Positions 15,725 to 25,900 of a stretch of DNA of 45,323 nt are shown here, piece after piece (position 1 is the stretch's first letter; each line of letters opens with the position of its first letter). The position numbers and the translations under genes are program-made. Origin of the DNA: an uncultured Chlorobiaceae bacterium (GTDB lineage: Bacteria; Bacteroidota; Chlorobiia; Chlorobiales; Chlorobiaceae); the NCBI GenBank assembly GCA_903824295.1, contig CAIJWE010000095.1, positions 1 through 45,323 on the forward strand. Reading direction: 5' to 3'. The notes below the pieces were generated by a model. That model saw nothing but the letters and a program-made list of their open reading frames with translations. It searched no databases and was not told where the DNA came from.

Positions 15725-18700
15725 ATGCCTGTTGCATGCAAGCAAAATAAGGATCTGAATACACTGGTTCGGGAAGGAACCAATCAGGATCAGCGCGTTT
15801 TTCCGGCACTCAATCCGGCTTACGCTCCTGTAGATGAGCGAAATATTCCGGACAGAGTGGTCTTTGCGCAGAGCTACGCGGCATTGCTGAACTATTTTGA
15901 TGCCACCCTTACTCCCGTTGGAGACTGGACCCCCTTTTTCAGTAAGGATGTGTCGGCGGCATTGCTGAACTATTTTGATGCCACCCTTACTCCCGTTGGA
16001 GACTGGACCCCCTTTTTCAGTAAGGATGTGTCGGCGCAATTGGCTTTGATCGTTATTGAGGATATCGAAGTCTACAAAACAACCCTCAAATCCTGGTTCG
16101 ATTATGTAAACAATCGGGCAAATGAACATGATAGTGAAGGCTTAAAACAAACATTCGCTTATCTTTATGGCAGTGTGGGAACGCTGGCCCTGCGACTCGA
16201 CGCCTTTAAAGAGAGCTTGCCTGTTGATATTTCCCTGAAAAGCACGCTGCAAAACCTGATCAAAAGCCGGTTGGCACCTGCATTCAAACGGCTCATTTCC
16301 TATTACAAAGGAGGATTGAAGGGAAGGCTTGATTTGATCAATGAGAGCGCCGCGCCTTCATCTCTCCTTATCATGCGCAGCCCGGCAACAACCTTCGATT
16401 CCGTTCTGAAAACCGGATTATCACTGGACTGGAGCGCCGGTGACGATTGGTCTCATTACGTTCATAATCATATTTTCCCGGATGTATCTGTTTATGGGGA
16501 TGAGCCCGTTGATCATCACCAGTCGACTGCCGATAAAGTCTTCATTAAAATTAATCACTGTGCGACGCACAGCCTGTTCAAATCCATTTTTGACCAGTTT
16601 CTGCACGTATTTGCCCGCATCATCATTGAGGCAAAAAACGCATTTGAAGAGACCTTGACAAAACAGGACAATCACCAACCCCACTTTGCGCTTTTTCTCG
16701 CGTTTTTGCGTCTGTTTGAGCACGCACGATCGGAGGTAAATACGCTGACCGGCCGACATCTGGAGTTCTATTACCGGGAGATTCTGCGTTTCAAGGAAAA
16801 GCCGGGCGAGCCGGGCCATGCTTATTTACTGGCTGAACTGGCAAAACATGCCGACTCTCACGATTTTAAAGCAGGAGAGCTGTTTAAGGCGGGCAAGGAT
16901 GATTTGGGAAGAGATGCTTTTTTTGCCAATGAAAGGGATTTTGTTGCCAACAAGGCAAAGGTATCCGCCCTTAAAACACTCTATCGGCACGGCGATGAAG
17001 AGGTCACAGAAGAAAACCCGAAAGCTGTCAATCAAGGAGGCATTTACGCCTCACCAGTTGCAAATTCTGATGACGGACTGGGAGCAAAACTTCTTTCACC
17101 CGATCAATCATGGCATCCGTTTTTTAACAAGGTTTATGCGGATGGGACGCTTCAGAAAATCAACATGCCCGCCGCAGAAACAGGCTTTGCCATTGCCTCA
17201 CATTATTTACTGCTGGCTGGGGGCACGCGAACGATCAAAATTGAATTCAGGCCGCAACCGGACTTGACCAATGATGACTTTGCGGATCGAATGATTTGTG
17301 CTCTGACGACAGAAAAGGGCTGGCTTACCGTCAATCAACCAAAGACCTTTAAAACTCTTCAATCAAGTACCAATGAAAAGGTGTTGTGCCTGGAAATCAC
17401 CCTTACCGGGGCTGAGCCAGCCGTCACTCCGTATTCATCTGAAACGCATGGTTACAATTTTGAAACCGATTTACCTGTACTCCTTGTCAGGTTAAAGCAG
17501 GATGAGAGCGCTTCCGGATATACGGTGATGCAGAATATCATTGTTGAAACGCTCTCTCTCTTTGTTAATGTTGACAATTTGAAAGTACTTGCCGTTTCAA
17601 ACGATTTTGGCCCGGTCGATACATCGAAACCGTTTCAGCCGTTCGGCCCTTCGCCGGTTGCTGGAAATGCACTGATTATTGGTTCAAAGGAGGTTTTCCA
17701 GAAAAAGCTGATCAGCTCGTCGGTGAGCTTGCAATGGTTAAACGCTCCAAAGCCCTACCCCAATCCGAATGCTTCGCTTGGTGTTACTATCGATTATCTG
17801 AGTGGAGGGCAATGGCCGATTTCATCCGCTGTAACGCTATTGGATAGCTCCAAGCCACTCGACATCACCGGCGCACCAGCTCTGGATAAACCGGATTTCA
17901 CGGCCAATGAGTTTTACAGCACGAGTTCCCGCCATGGTTTTGTCCGGATTCGCCTGGCCGCCGATTTTGGGCAGGAGGCATATCAGGAGGCTCTGCTCAG
18001 ATTTCTTCGCAAGGAATATGTTCCTGAAGAGAGTACAACAAGCATACGCGTAAAAGCAGGAACAATCGCTCATGAGCCTGCCAAGGTGCTGCAAACCTAT
18101 CCGGGTACTCCGCCGATTGGGCCTACGGTCAGTGAAATATCCCTGAGTTACCATGCGCGACAGGAGATAGTCTGCAACTCGTTCGAAGCTGAACGTTTTG
18201 AAAAAGGCAGGTTCTTTCATGTAGGTCCTTTTGGAACTGCCGAACAGAGCCCATACCTGAATTCCAGCGTGAAGGGTGTGCATCTGCTGCCGCAATTCAA
18301 TTTTCAGCTCAACCAGGCAACAACTCCAAGCGAGGCGGAATTCTATATTGGTATCAGCGAACTGAAGCCGCCGCAGAATCTCTCTCTGTTGTTTCAGGTT
18401 GCGGATGGAACGGCCAATCCTTTGGCCGATAGCCCTAAACTCAATTGGAGTTACCTGAAAAACAACCGATGGGTTGGATTTGCTGACAATGCGGTAGAGG
18501 ACGGAACTGGAGGGTTCCTGAATTCCGGTATTATGACGTTTGCTGTACCGCAGGAGGCAACGCAGAACAACACCCTGTTTCCTGCCAAAATGATCTGGAT
18601 TCGTGCTGCAGTTGCAAAAAACAGTGATGCCGTCTGCAGACTGAAAATGGTGGCAGCACAGGCTTTGAAAACAAGCTTTGTCGACAAGGGTAACTCGCCG

Positions 18701-19528
18701 GGTTTTCAGGCAAAACCGATCATAGCGGAAACCATCAGCAAGCTTGTTCAGCCTGACGCGACCGTCAAAACCATCACCCAGCCTTTCGCCTCTTTTGGCG
18801 GGCGTGGCGCCGAGCAACCTGAGGCGTTCCATCTGCGTATCAGCGAGCGGTTGCGTCACAAGGATCGTGCAATTACCCTGTGGGATTACGAGCGGTTGAT
18901 ACTTGAAGCCTTTCCGCAAATCCACAAGGTCAAGTGTCTGAATCACACCTATTGTGAAAAGGATGGTTACTCTGAATTGGCTCCGGGACATGTCACGATT
19001 GTCACCATTCCTGACCTGCAACTCCAGAACCTGCGGGATCCGTTAAAGCCCTTCACCAGTCTCGGGTTGCTGCATGATATTGGGATATTTTTGAAAAAAC
19101 GGGTCAACTGCTTTACCCGACTGCATGTGCAGAACCCCCGGTTTGAAGAGGTTCTTGTCAGTTTCAGACTCAGCCTCTATGACGGTTTCGATAAAACCTT
19201 TTACCGGAATTTGTTGCAGCAGGCGATCACCCGATTTCTGTCACCCTGGGCATCTGCGGAAGGTGGAACTCCCTCATTCGGCGGAAAAATTTATAAATCG
19301 GTGTTGATCAATTTTATTGAAGAGCAGCCTTATGTGGACTATGTGACCGATTTTGAACTGTTTTGGTACGGGAATGGCAAAAAGGGAAGCAGAATCGAGT
19401 TCCCCGAAGTTGAAGGATCTACGGCCATCTCTATCCTTGTATCAGCCCCGGCTGACAAGCATGACATCACCTTTATTTCATTTACTCCGGAAACGGCATC
19501 CGGTCAAACTTGTTCGTGTCAAACATGA
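15725..19528 (+). CDS. Large baseplate protein, Afp11/Pvc11-like (gp6/gpJ-type)
   Basis: A 1267-aa wedge protein. The baseplate_J signature lies in the C-terminal third: 'HLRISERLRHKDRAITLWDY', then 'ERLILEAFPQIHKVKCLNHT' near residues 1035-1075, then a gp6-like tail domain ('LVSFRLSLYDGFDKTFYRNL'). The N-terminal ~450 residues are helical and specific to large eCIS homologues. Residues 52-77 and 78-103 are identical, encoded by a perfect 78-bp tandem duplication. The C-terminus ends with a CSC motif. It forms the wedge heterodimer with the next protein. The stop TGA at 19526-19528 overlaps the ATG of the next gene. Confidence 0.92.
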   Translation: MPVACKQNKDLNTLVREGTNQDQRVFPALNPAYAPVDERNIPDRVVFAQSYAALLNYFDATLTPVGDWTPFFSKDVSAALLNYFDATLTPVGDWTPFFSKDVSAQLALIVIEDIEVYKTTLKSWFDYVNNRANEHDSEGLKQTFAYLYGSVGTLALRLDAFKESLPVDISLKSTLQNLIKSRLAPAFKRLISYYKGGLKGRLDLINESAAPSSLLIMRSPATTFDSVLKTGLSLDWSAGDDWSHYVHNHIFPDVSVYGDEPVDHHQSTADKVFIKINHCATHSLFKSIFDQFLHVFARIIIEAKNAFEETLTKQDNHQPHFALFLAFLRLFEHARSEVNTLTGRHLEFYYREILRFKEKPGEPGHAYLLAELAKHADSHDFKAGELFKAGKDDLGRDAFFANERDFVANKAKVSALKTLYRHGDEEVTEENPKAVNQGGIYASPVANSDDGLGAKLLSPDQSWHPFFNKVYADGTLQKINMPAAETGFAIASHYLLLAGGTRTIKIEFRPQPDLTNDDFADRMICALTTEKGWLTVNQPKTFKTLQSSTNEKVLCLEITLTGAEPAVTPYSSETHGYNFETDLPVLLVRLKQDESASGYTVMQNIIVETLSLFVNVDNLKVLAVSNDFGPVDTSKPFQPFGPSPVAGNALIIGSKEVFQKKLISSSVSLQWLNAPKPYPNPNASLGVTIDYLSGGQWPISSAVTLLDSSKPLDITGAPALDKPDFTANEFYSTSSRHGFVRIRLAADFGQEAYQEALLRFLRKEYVPEESTTSIRVKAGTIAHEPAKVLQTYPGTPPIGPTVSEISLSYHARQEIVCNSFEAERFEKGRFFHVGPFGTAEQSPYLNSSVKGVHLLPQFNFQLNQATTPSEAEFYIGISELKPPQNLSLLFQVADGTANPLADSPKLNWSYLKNNRWVGFADNAVEDGTGGFLNSGIMTFAVPQEATQNNTLFPAKMIWIRAAVAKNSDAVCRLKMVAAQALKTSFVDKGNSPGFQAKPIIAETISKLVQPDATVKTITQPFASFGGRGAEQPEAFHLRISERLRHKDRAITLWDYERLILEAFPQIHKVKCLNHTYCEKDGYSELAPGHVTIVTIPDLQLQNLRDPLKPFTSLGLLHDIGIFLKKRVNCFTRLHVQNPRFEEVLVSFRLSLYDGFDKTFYRNLLQQAITRFLSPWASAEGGTPSFGGKIYKSVLINFIEEQPYVDYVTDFELFWYGNGKKGSRIEFPEVEGSTAISILVSAPADKHDITFISFTPETASGQTCSCQT
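15878..16033 (+). repeat. Perfect 78-bp tandem duplication (2 copies) within the Afp11-like gene
   Basis: Copies at 15878-15955 and 15956-16033 are identical base for base, followed by a 3-bp match. Each encodes 26 residues in frame, starting 'AALLNYFDATLTPVGDWTPF' and ending 'SKDVS'. Identity including third codon positions points to a very recent event, or to an assembly error. Confidence 0.97.
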
Positions 19529-22500
19529 GCCAGAGCTCTAAAACCATACCAAAAAACCCTCAGCTTGAACCGGCGGCAGATTTCTATCGTCTTCGTCGTG
19601 AGGGTATAGGCTTCATCGAACAGATGGCAAGCCAGCTTTGGACCGACTATAACACGCACGATCCTGGCATCACAACGCTCGAAGCGCTTTGTTATGCCAT
19701 GACCGATCTGGCCTATCGCACAGGTTGGGATATCAAGGATATACTGGCACCTGCAACTCCTTCGACTGATCCCCTGCAGCCTTACCCGAAACAGGCCTTT
19801 TTCACCGCCAGAAAAATCCTGACGGTTAATCCTGCCTCCCCTGACGATTTTCGTCGATTGCTCATTGATCGTGAGAAGGTTCGCAATGGCTGGGTTTTCT
19901 GCAAGGAGTGCCTGTGTGAAGCGAGTTATTACGCATGGTGTGAAAATCATGAATTACGGTTCTCCTGTCAGAAACCGGCGGATGATGAGCTTGATGCCAG
20001 GCCGGTCACTCCGAAAGGTCTCTATGATGTCTTGCTCGAATTGGAAGCTGACCCGGTACTTGGCGACCTGAATGACCACAAGATAGAGTACAAGGAATTT
20101 TTTCATGATGACGAAGGTGCCCATGAAATTCTTCTGGAGGTGCGCTTCCCTGATACGGCCCCTTCCAACTTCGAATGGAACGCAATTTCCGCCATTCAAC
20201 TCACAAGGCTTGGTAAAACCAAAAATAGCGACGACAACGTCTTTACCATCAAGGCTGATGAGTTTCGATCTGCAGATGAAAACCGGTACAGCTCTATTCG
20301 CAAGAATTGGCGGAATGTCTTTTATCTTGACTTGATGGTTGATTGTCATACAAAACCAGCCTCCTCTTTTATCATCACCAACATCGCTTTGCGCATTTTT
20401 GTCAACAGTGCGCAAGTGTTCAGCTCCTGGCTCAAGAGCTTTAATGGCATTTCGGCATTGAGAAAAAAGTTTCAGGAGAGGTATGCTGTTTTTTTTCTTG
20501 AGCGCTTTTACCAAAAGGCGACTGCTCATAAGGCTGCCGTCGAGAGTGCCAAATCATCTCTGCAAGCCCATCGCAATCTGGACGAGGATTGGTGCAGCAT
20601 CAGCGTCGTTGGCATTGAGGACGTTGCGGTCTGTGCCGATGTGGAAGTCAAGCCCGATGTGGACATTGAATGGGTACAGGCTCGCATCTGGTTTGAGATC
20701 GAACAGTATTTCAATCCTCCGATCCGGTTCCATACCTTGCAGGAGTTGCTTGATGCCGGTGAAGCCATCGAAGAGATCTTCAATGGCCCGGAACTTGACA
20801 GTGGTTTCATCAAGCCGGGCGATCTGGAGGCATCTTCGCTCAAATCGGTCCTGAGGGTATCGGATATCATCAACCGGTTGATGGAGATCGACGGTGTGAT
20901 TTCCATCAATCAGTTGTTACTGACCAAGTACGATGCTGAAGGCAATGCCGTAAAGGGCATGGCCGATCCTGATGGAATCAATGGCGCATTTGATCCCGAT
21001 AAAAGCAGCGCATCCTGGCAGCTCTACCTCAGCAAGCAGCATCAGCCCCGTCTTTATCGGAATCTCTCTCGCTTCCTGTTTTACAAGAATGGTCTCCCGT
21101 TTCTGCCTCGGATGGATGAGGCTCTTGATACGTTGAATCAGCTCTACGGCGAGGCTGAACGTCCAAAGAACATCAATCTTGACTATGATCTGCGTATTCC
21201 CAAAGGAACGTTCAGAAATCTTGAAGAGTATTATCCGGTGCAATATAGTTTGCCCCAGGTCTATGGCACCGGCACAAGCGGATTACCTTCCCATGTTTCC
21301 AGCTTGAGGCGAGGCCAGGTAAAACAGATGAAAGCGTATTTGCTGGTGTTTGAGCAGATTCTTGGCAATGCCCTGGCGCAACTGTGCCATACGGCCGATC
21401 TCTTTTCGCTCGACACTGCAATAAAGCGAACCTATTTTGTCAAAGCATTCAGTGAGAAACTGATCCAGGGGTTTGATGAGATAAAAAACGATCATTTCAA
21501 GAGGGGAGTCTTGGAAGAGTTAACCGAAACTGTGCCCGAGTTTCTTCAGCGGCGCAATCAGTTTCTTGACCACTTGCTGGCCCGATTCGGCGAGCAGTTC
21601 AGTGAATATGCCTTGCTTCTGAGCAAGGTGAATGGCAAAAAAGTTGCGCTCGAACGCCTGATCGACGACAAGATTTCATTTCTCACGGTTTACCCGCTGA
21701 TCAGTCATGATCGGGCAAAAGCGTTTAATTACACCCGGCCGGTTTCATTCAACAACGTTGACTCGGAGTCCGAAAAGCAGTACAACGAATCCGGCATCAA
21801 AAAGCGGGTAAGCTTATTGCTGGGTTATCCCGATCTTGCGTTTTCTGTCAAGGAGATTCGTTCGATAAACGACAAGGCCGATACCATCGTATTCACCTTA
21901 AAGGACAGCATCGGTACCGTCTGGCTGAAAGGAAAGATCACAGTTTCGACTCCTTTTTCTGGAAACGGTGACATAATAGCTTTCCGTGATCTTCTTGTCA
22001 GGATGAATCAGCCGGTGAACTATAGGATTGTGCATAAACAAAAGTCCGGCCTGTTTCAGCTCAAACTTACAGAAAAGAAGAGCGTGCTTCAGGCTGACCA
22101 CCCTTTATTATTCACAAAAAAGAGTGATGCTGAACAATGTATGGAAGAGTTGATGGCATGGAGCGCCAACGAACGGTTGATGGTTGTCGAACATCTGTTG
22201 CTGAGGCCGAAATTCCCCGGAGATGCGCTTTATCCAGCCTGTTCCGAGGGAGGCTGCAGTACGGTAACCTGTGGTGATGAAGACCCTTACTCGTTCAGGC
22301 TCACCTTTGTCATGCCTGGCTGGACAAAGCTCTACAATGAGAATCTGGAGATGCGCCGCTTTGCCGAACGTACCATCCGCCAGGAAACACCCTCGCACCT
22401 GCTCGGCAAAATCTGCTGGGTCAGTAATGATGGAGAGTTCGAACATTTCGAAGAGGCCTGGCTTCTGTGGCTTGAAGCCAATGCTGAAATCGACTGGACG

Positions 22501-22947
22501 GAGGAGCGACTGCATGAGCGGGTTGAAGCGCTTCTTCGAGCAAATCTGACCACCGTTACGCCTGAAACCAATGTCTGTGAGTGCGCAAAGGATATCCTGG
22601 AAAGATGTGGGCAGACTTTTTATCAGTGGATGCAGGATAAGATAACGGCCGGTACGGCGTGCGATATCGCGGAAAATGAATTTAAAATAGCCACAATCAC
22701 TATCTGCCATAATCTGATCAGTGACAAGATCGCCAATAAAAGAGCTGCCACTGATATTACAAACTTCCTGAATGATCGTTACAACTCTTACAGCAAGAGC
22801 TCTTGTCGGCTATGGATTCTCGTCAATCTGCTTGGCAACTTGAGCAACACCTATCCTGTGGCAACCTTGCATGATTGCGATGACGGCAGCGACCAAAACC
22901 CGGTACGTCTTGACAATACTGCGTTAGGGGAGTTGCCATTGTATTAA
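19525..22947 (+). CDS. Large baseplate protein, Afp12/Pvc12-like (gp7-type)
   Basis: A 1140-aa partner of the Afp11-like protein in the baseplate wedge. The N-terminus carries the family signature 'QLWTDYNTHDPGITTLEALC' followed by 'YAMTDLAYRTG'. A central block 'RRGQVKQMKAYLLVFEQILG' near residue 600 is typical ('L...Q..ql..yLl.fEqlla'). The C-terminal third has a Cys cluster ('YPACSEGGCSTVTCGDEDPY') leading into 'FRLTFVMPGWTKLYNE' and 'MRRFAERTIRQETPSHLLGK', also standard for these proteins. I place the start at ATG 19525, overlapping the upstream stop as ATGA; an in-frame TTG at 19510 is less likely. Confidence 0.9.
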   Translation: MSQSSKTIPKNPQLEPAADFYRLRREGIGFIEQMASQLWTDYNTHDPGITTLEALCYAMTDLAYRTGWDIKDILAPATPSTDPLQPYPKQAFFTARKILTVNPASPDDFRRLLIDREKVRNGWVFCKECLCEASYYAWCENHELRFSCQKPADDELDARPVTPKGLYDVLLELEADPVLGDLNDHKIEYKEFFHDDEGAHEILLEVRFPDTAPSNFEWNAISAIQLTRLGKTKNSDDNVFTIKADEFRSADENRYSSIRKNWRNVFYLDLMVDCHTKPASSFIITNIALRIFVNSAQVFSSWLKSFNGISALRKKFQERYAVFFLERFYQKATAHKAAVESAKSSLQAHRNLDEDWCSISVVGIEDVAVCADVEVKPDVDIEWVQARIWFEIEQYFNPPIRFHTLQELLDAGEAIEEIFNGPELDSGFIKPGDLEASSLKSVLRVSDIINRLMEIDGVISINQLLLTKYDAEGNAVKGMADPDGINGAFDPDKSSASWQLYLSKQHQPRLYRNLSRFLFYKNGLPFLPRMDEALDTLNQLYGEAERPKNINLDYDLRIPKGTFRNLEEYYPVQYSLPQVYGTGTSGLPSHVSSLRRGQVKQMKAYLLVFEQILGNALAQLCHTADLFSLDTAIKRTYFVKAFSEKLIQGFDEIKNDHFKRGVLEELTETVPEFLQRRNQFLDHLLARFGEQFSEYALLLSKVNGKKVALERLIDDKISFLTVYPLISHDRAKAFNYTRPVSFNNVDSESEKQYNESGIKKRVSLLLGYPDLAFSVKEIRSINDKADTIVFTLKDSIGTVWLKGKITVSTPFSGNGDIIAFRDLLVRMNQPVNYRIVHKQKSGLFQLKLTEKKSVLQADHPLLFTKKSDAEQCMEELMAWSANERLMVVEHLLLRPKFPGDALYPACSEGGCSTVTCGDEDPYSFRLTFVMPGWTKLYNENLEMRRFAERTIRQETPSHLLGKICWVSNDGEFEHFEEAWLLWLEANAEIDWTEERLHERVEALLRANLTTVTPETNVCECAKDILERCGQTFYQWMQDKITAGTACDIAENEFKIATITICHNLISDKIANKRAATDITNFLNDRYNSYSKSSCRLWILVNLLGNLSNTYPVATLHDCDDGSDQNPVRLDNTALGELPLY

Positions 22948-22987
22948 TTATCCGGAATTTACCTGATAACAGCCTAACAACTGTACC

Positions 22988-25900
22988 ATGAAATCTACAC
23001 AAGAGAACTATCCGATCTTTGAAGCCAATCAGGTGTTAACCAGCGAGCATCTGAATGAAATTTTCAACTATCTGGACGAGCAGGAACGCCTGACACGAGC
23101 AAATCTGATCGGCATTGGTATCGTCTGCGGTCTGGAGATCAAACTCACCGATGGCAGCAGTGGCAAGGCTATTCAGGTATCGAAAGGTTGTGGCATAACG
23201 TCGTCAGGGTACCTGGTTGTCGTACCTGATATGCAATTGGTGTCGTACCGGGCATATACCATTCCGAACAAAACAGATTATCCGGAGTTCAAAGAGTATC
23301 CCTTGTGGGAATTGTTTCAAGCTGTGGAAAAAAATTCAGTCATATTGGGAGAGGACCCGGAATATCCGCGTTTTCTCGACGACAAGGCGGTATTGCTGTT
23401 TCTTGAATTAAAAAAGCAAAGCCTCCGCAATTGCAGCCCGAAAAACTGCGACGACAAGGGATCATCCGTGACGGTGAGCATTAAACCCTTGTTGATCAAG
23501 CGGGGAGACCTGGAACTGATCATTAAAAGCGCAAATGGGCTGGACAGCAAATTAACTTCCAGTGATATTGAATCCTTGCTGCTGGAGAAATTGCATTTGC
23601 CCGATATTTGCCTGCCTCGCTTCGATGTGCCAAACAGCAGTCTGGCAACATCCAACAACATGTATTTATCCTTTCTCAAGGTATTCAATACCGGCCAACT
23701 GGCCGGGAAAACCGCTACGGCGCTCAGTGCCGCCTATACGGCATTCAAACCATTACTCAGGGAGGCTTTTCCAACCGATCCCTTTGTGACTGATTCACCC
23801 GGTTCTTTCCTCGATACCGTCAGCTTTCTTGACCAGGCTCCAACAACATCTGCCCAAGTACGCTTTCTTCAGTATTACTATGATTTATTCGATGATTTGC
23901 TGCGTGCATATAATGAGTTTCGCTGGATGGGAGCAGAACTGTTCTGTGCGTGCTGTCCGCAGGAAGGAGCCTTTCCGCACCATTTGATGCTCGGCTTGTT
24001 GTATCCCGAAAACCAGCCGGTCATCTATCGGCAGAATTTTTTAGCATCGCCCGCTACCGGCGATTGTTCTGAACGCTCCAGGGATGTTGTGCAACTTTTC
24101 AGACGCATGGTGGAGATGACACAAAGTTTCACCAATGAACCGGGTTTATTGCCAAAAATCAAGACACTCGTTTTCAAAGTCACTACAGACTCTCAGGTTC
24201 GCATTACTCCAAGTACCTTAGGCGGAGGCTCTTTATCTGACAAGGCCATTCCCTATTATTATCGGCAAAACGGTACCCCGCCGTTATATCAGCTTTGGAG
24301 CAGCGAAAAAACACGACGAAACCGTGCAAACCAGAATTTGAGCTATCGCGTAAACGAATACCACTCCGTTGTACCTGATTTTGTCCGTAACCCGCTGGGT
24401 TATGATCTGGAACCGTATAATTTTTTACGTATTGAAGGTCATTTGGGAAAAAACTATCAGATTGTGTTGAGAACACTCTTGTCATATAAAACACAATACA
24501 GGCTTCCTATTGATGTTGTCGCCTTGCGCAGTGGGGTATACGATGAGTCGCAAACGATCGATTTAAGTAAAGAATCCGCACGTTTTCAGGATCTTGAAGC
24601 ATTGTACGATGCTCTTCGCGAAGAGGTATTGACAACCCTGACCGAAGGCATTCGTTATCTCTACGACGTGCAGATCGCAGAAAGTAAATTATCTTCGGGG
24701 ACTCCTGCACATTCATTGCTCAAAACCCATGCACCAAATTATACCTATCCTGCTGGCAGTGCAGGTGCCTGGTACGAAAAACATCTTACCCTTTTTCAGC
24801 CAAGACCGTACATCGATGTCGATCAAAACAAGATTGATAAAAATGCTCTTGTGACGGTCTATTGTTCTCTTTTTTCAGGAACCACAGCCGGAAGTGGTGA
24901 GTTACCGGAATCTTTCTACGCACATGCGGTTTCGATTTACTACTTTTCGAAGCTATCCGAGATACTTCCGGCGACACTTGACGCTCTTGCCTTTGCAGAT
25001 TTTGAGAATAAATACCAGGATTTGTTAAGCCTGTTACGATATTTCCGTTCTGAAGCAGTTGGTACTATTTCGGAACAGTTTCAGATCTTTATTCCACAGG
25101 AAGATTTGATCGATCATTTTGATGAAGTGCTTTTTTCCTGTAAACTCGATCCAATCAAATCCATTCATGACGAGTATATCCGTCGCCTCGGTGAGCTGAA
25201 AAAGAAGCAGTTTCTCAATCGCTTCCTGCAAGACCATCCAGGCATTCAGCATAAAGCCGGGGTGCCTCTCGGGGGTACCTTTATTATCGTTTATCATCAG
25301 GATCCAGCTCCGCAACTTGTTTTACAAAAAAATGTTACTCCCTATGTTGCTCGTGCAGTTCCGGATACACCGAAAGCCGTACCACTTTCTGGCGACACTG
25401 CGGAGAAATCGGCAATTGAAACTGCAGCAGAAACTGGCCGCACCAGTCAACTATTGGAGAAGAGTGTTTCTGGTGCTCAAGGGTTTAACCGGGTGGCATT
25501 GGCAGATGCAATCGGACGCATCAGCAGCAATAAAGCTCTTGCATTGGATCAGGACATCCGTTTCGTGCTTGGATCGTTGCTCGATCAAAATCCGGACCTT
25601 AATGTAGAACTCCCAACCTTTACCCTTATCGATCCAGTCTCGAAAATCATTTCAAGTACCGTTAACGAACTCGAAGACGGGATTGTCATCGCAGACTTTT
25701 TTCTGCCCTATCTGATCTCCTCCAATGGTGCTGCGGTGCAATTTGTTTTGCCGAAAATACCTCCCACATTCAGCGTAAAAACAGGATGTCCCAATGTGGA
25801 CGGGTTTTCAGCGGTTGATGTCGAAGTAACAGGTGGTTTGCCTCCTTACCGTATTAAAGTCGGCAATCAAAACTACCAGCCACTGGAAAGCCCTCTATTC

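Noticed and set aside
17837-19021. 394-codon frame on the minus strand
   Set aside because: It is a long antisense frame inside the Afp11-like gene, with no domain; the plus strand has clear baseplate homology.
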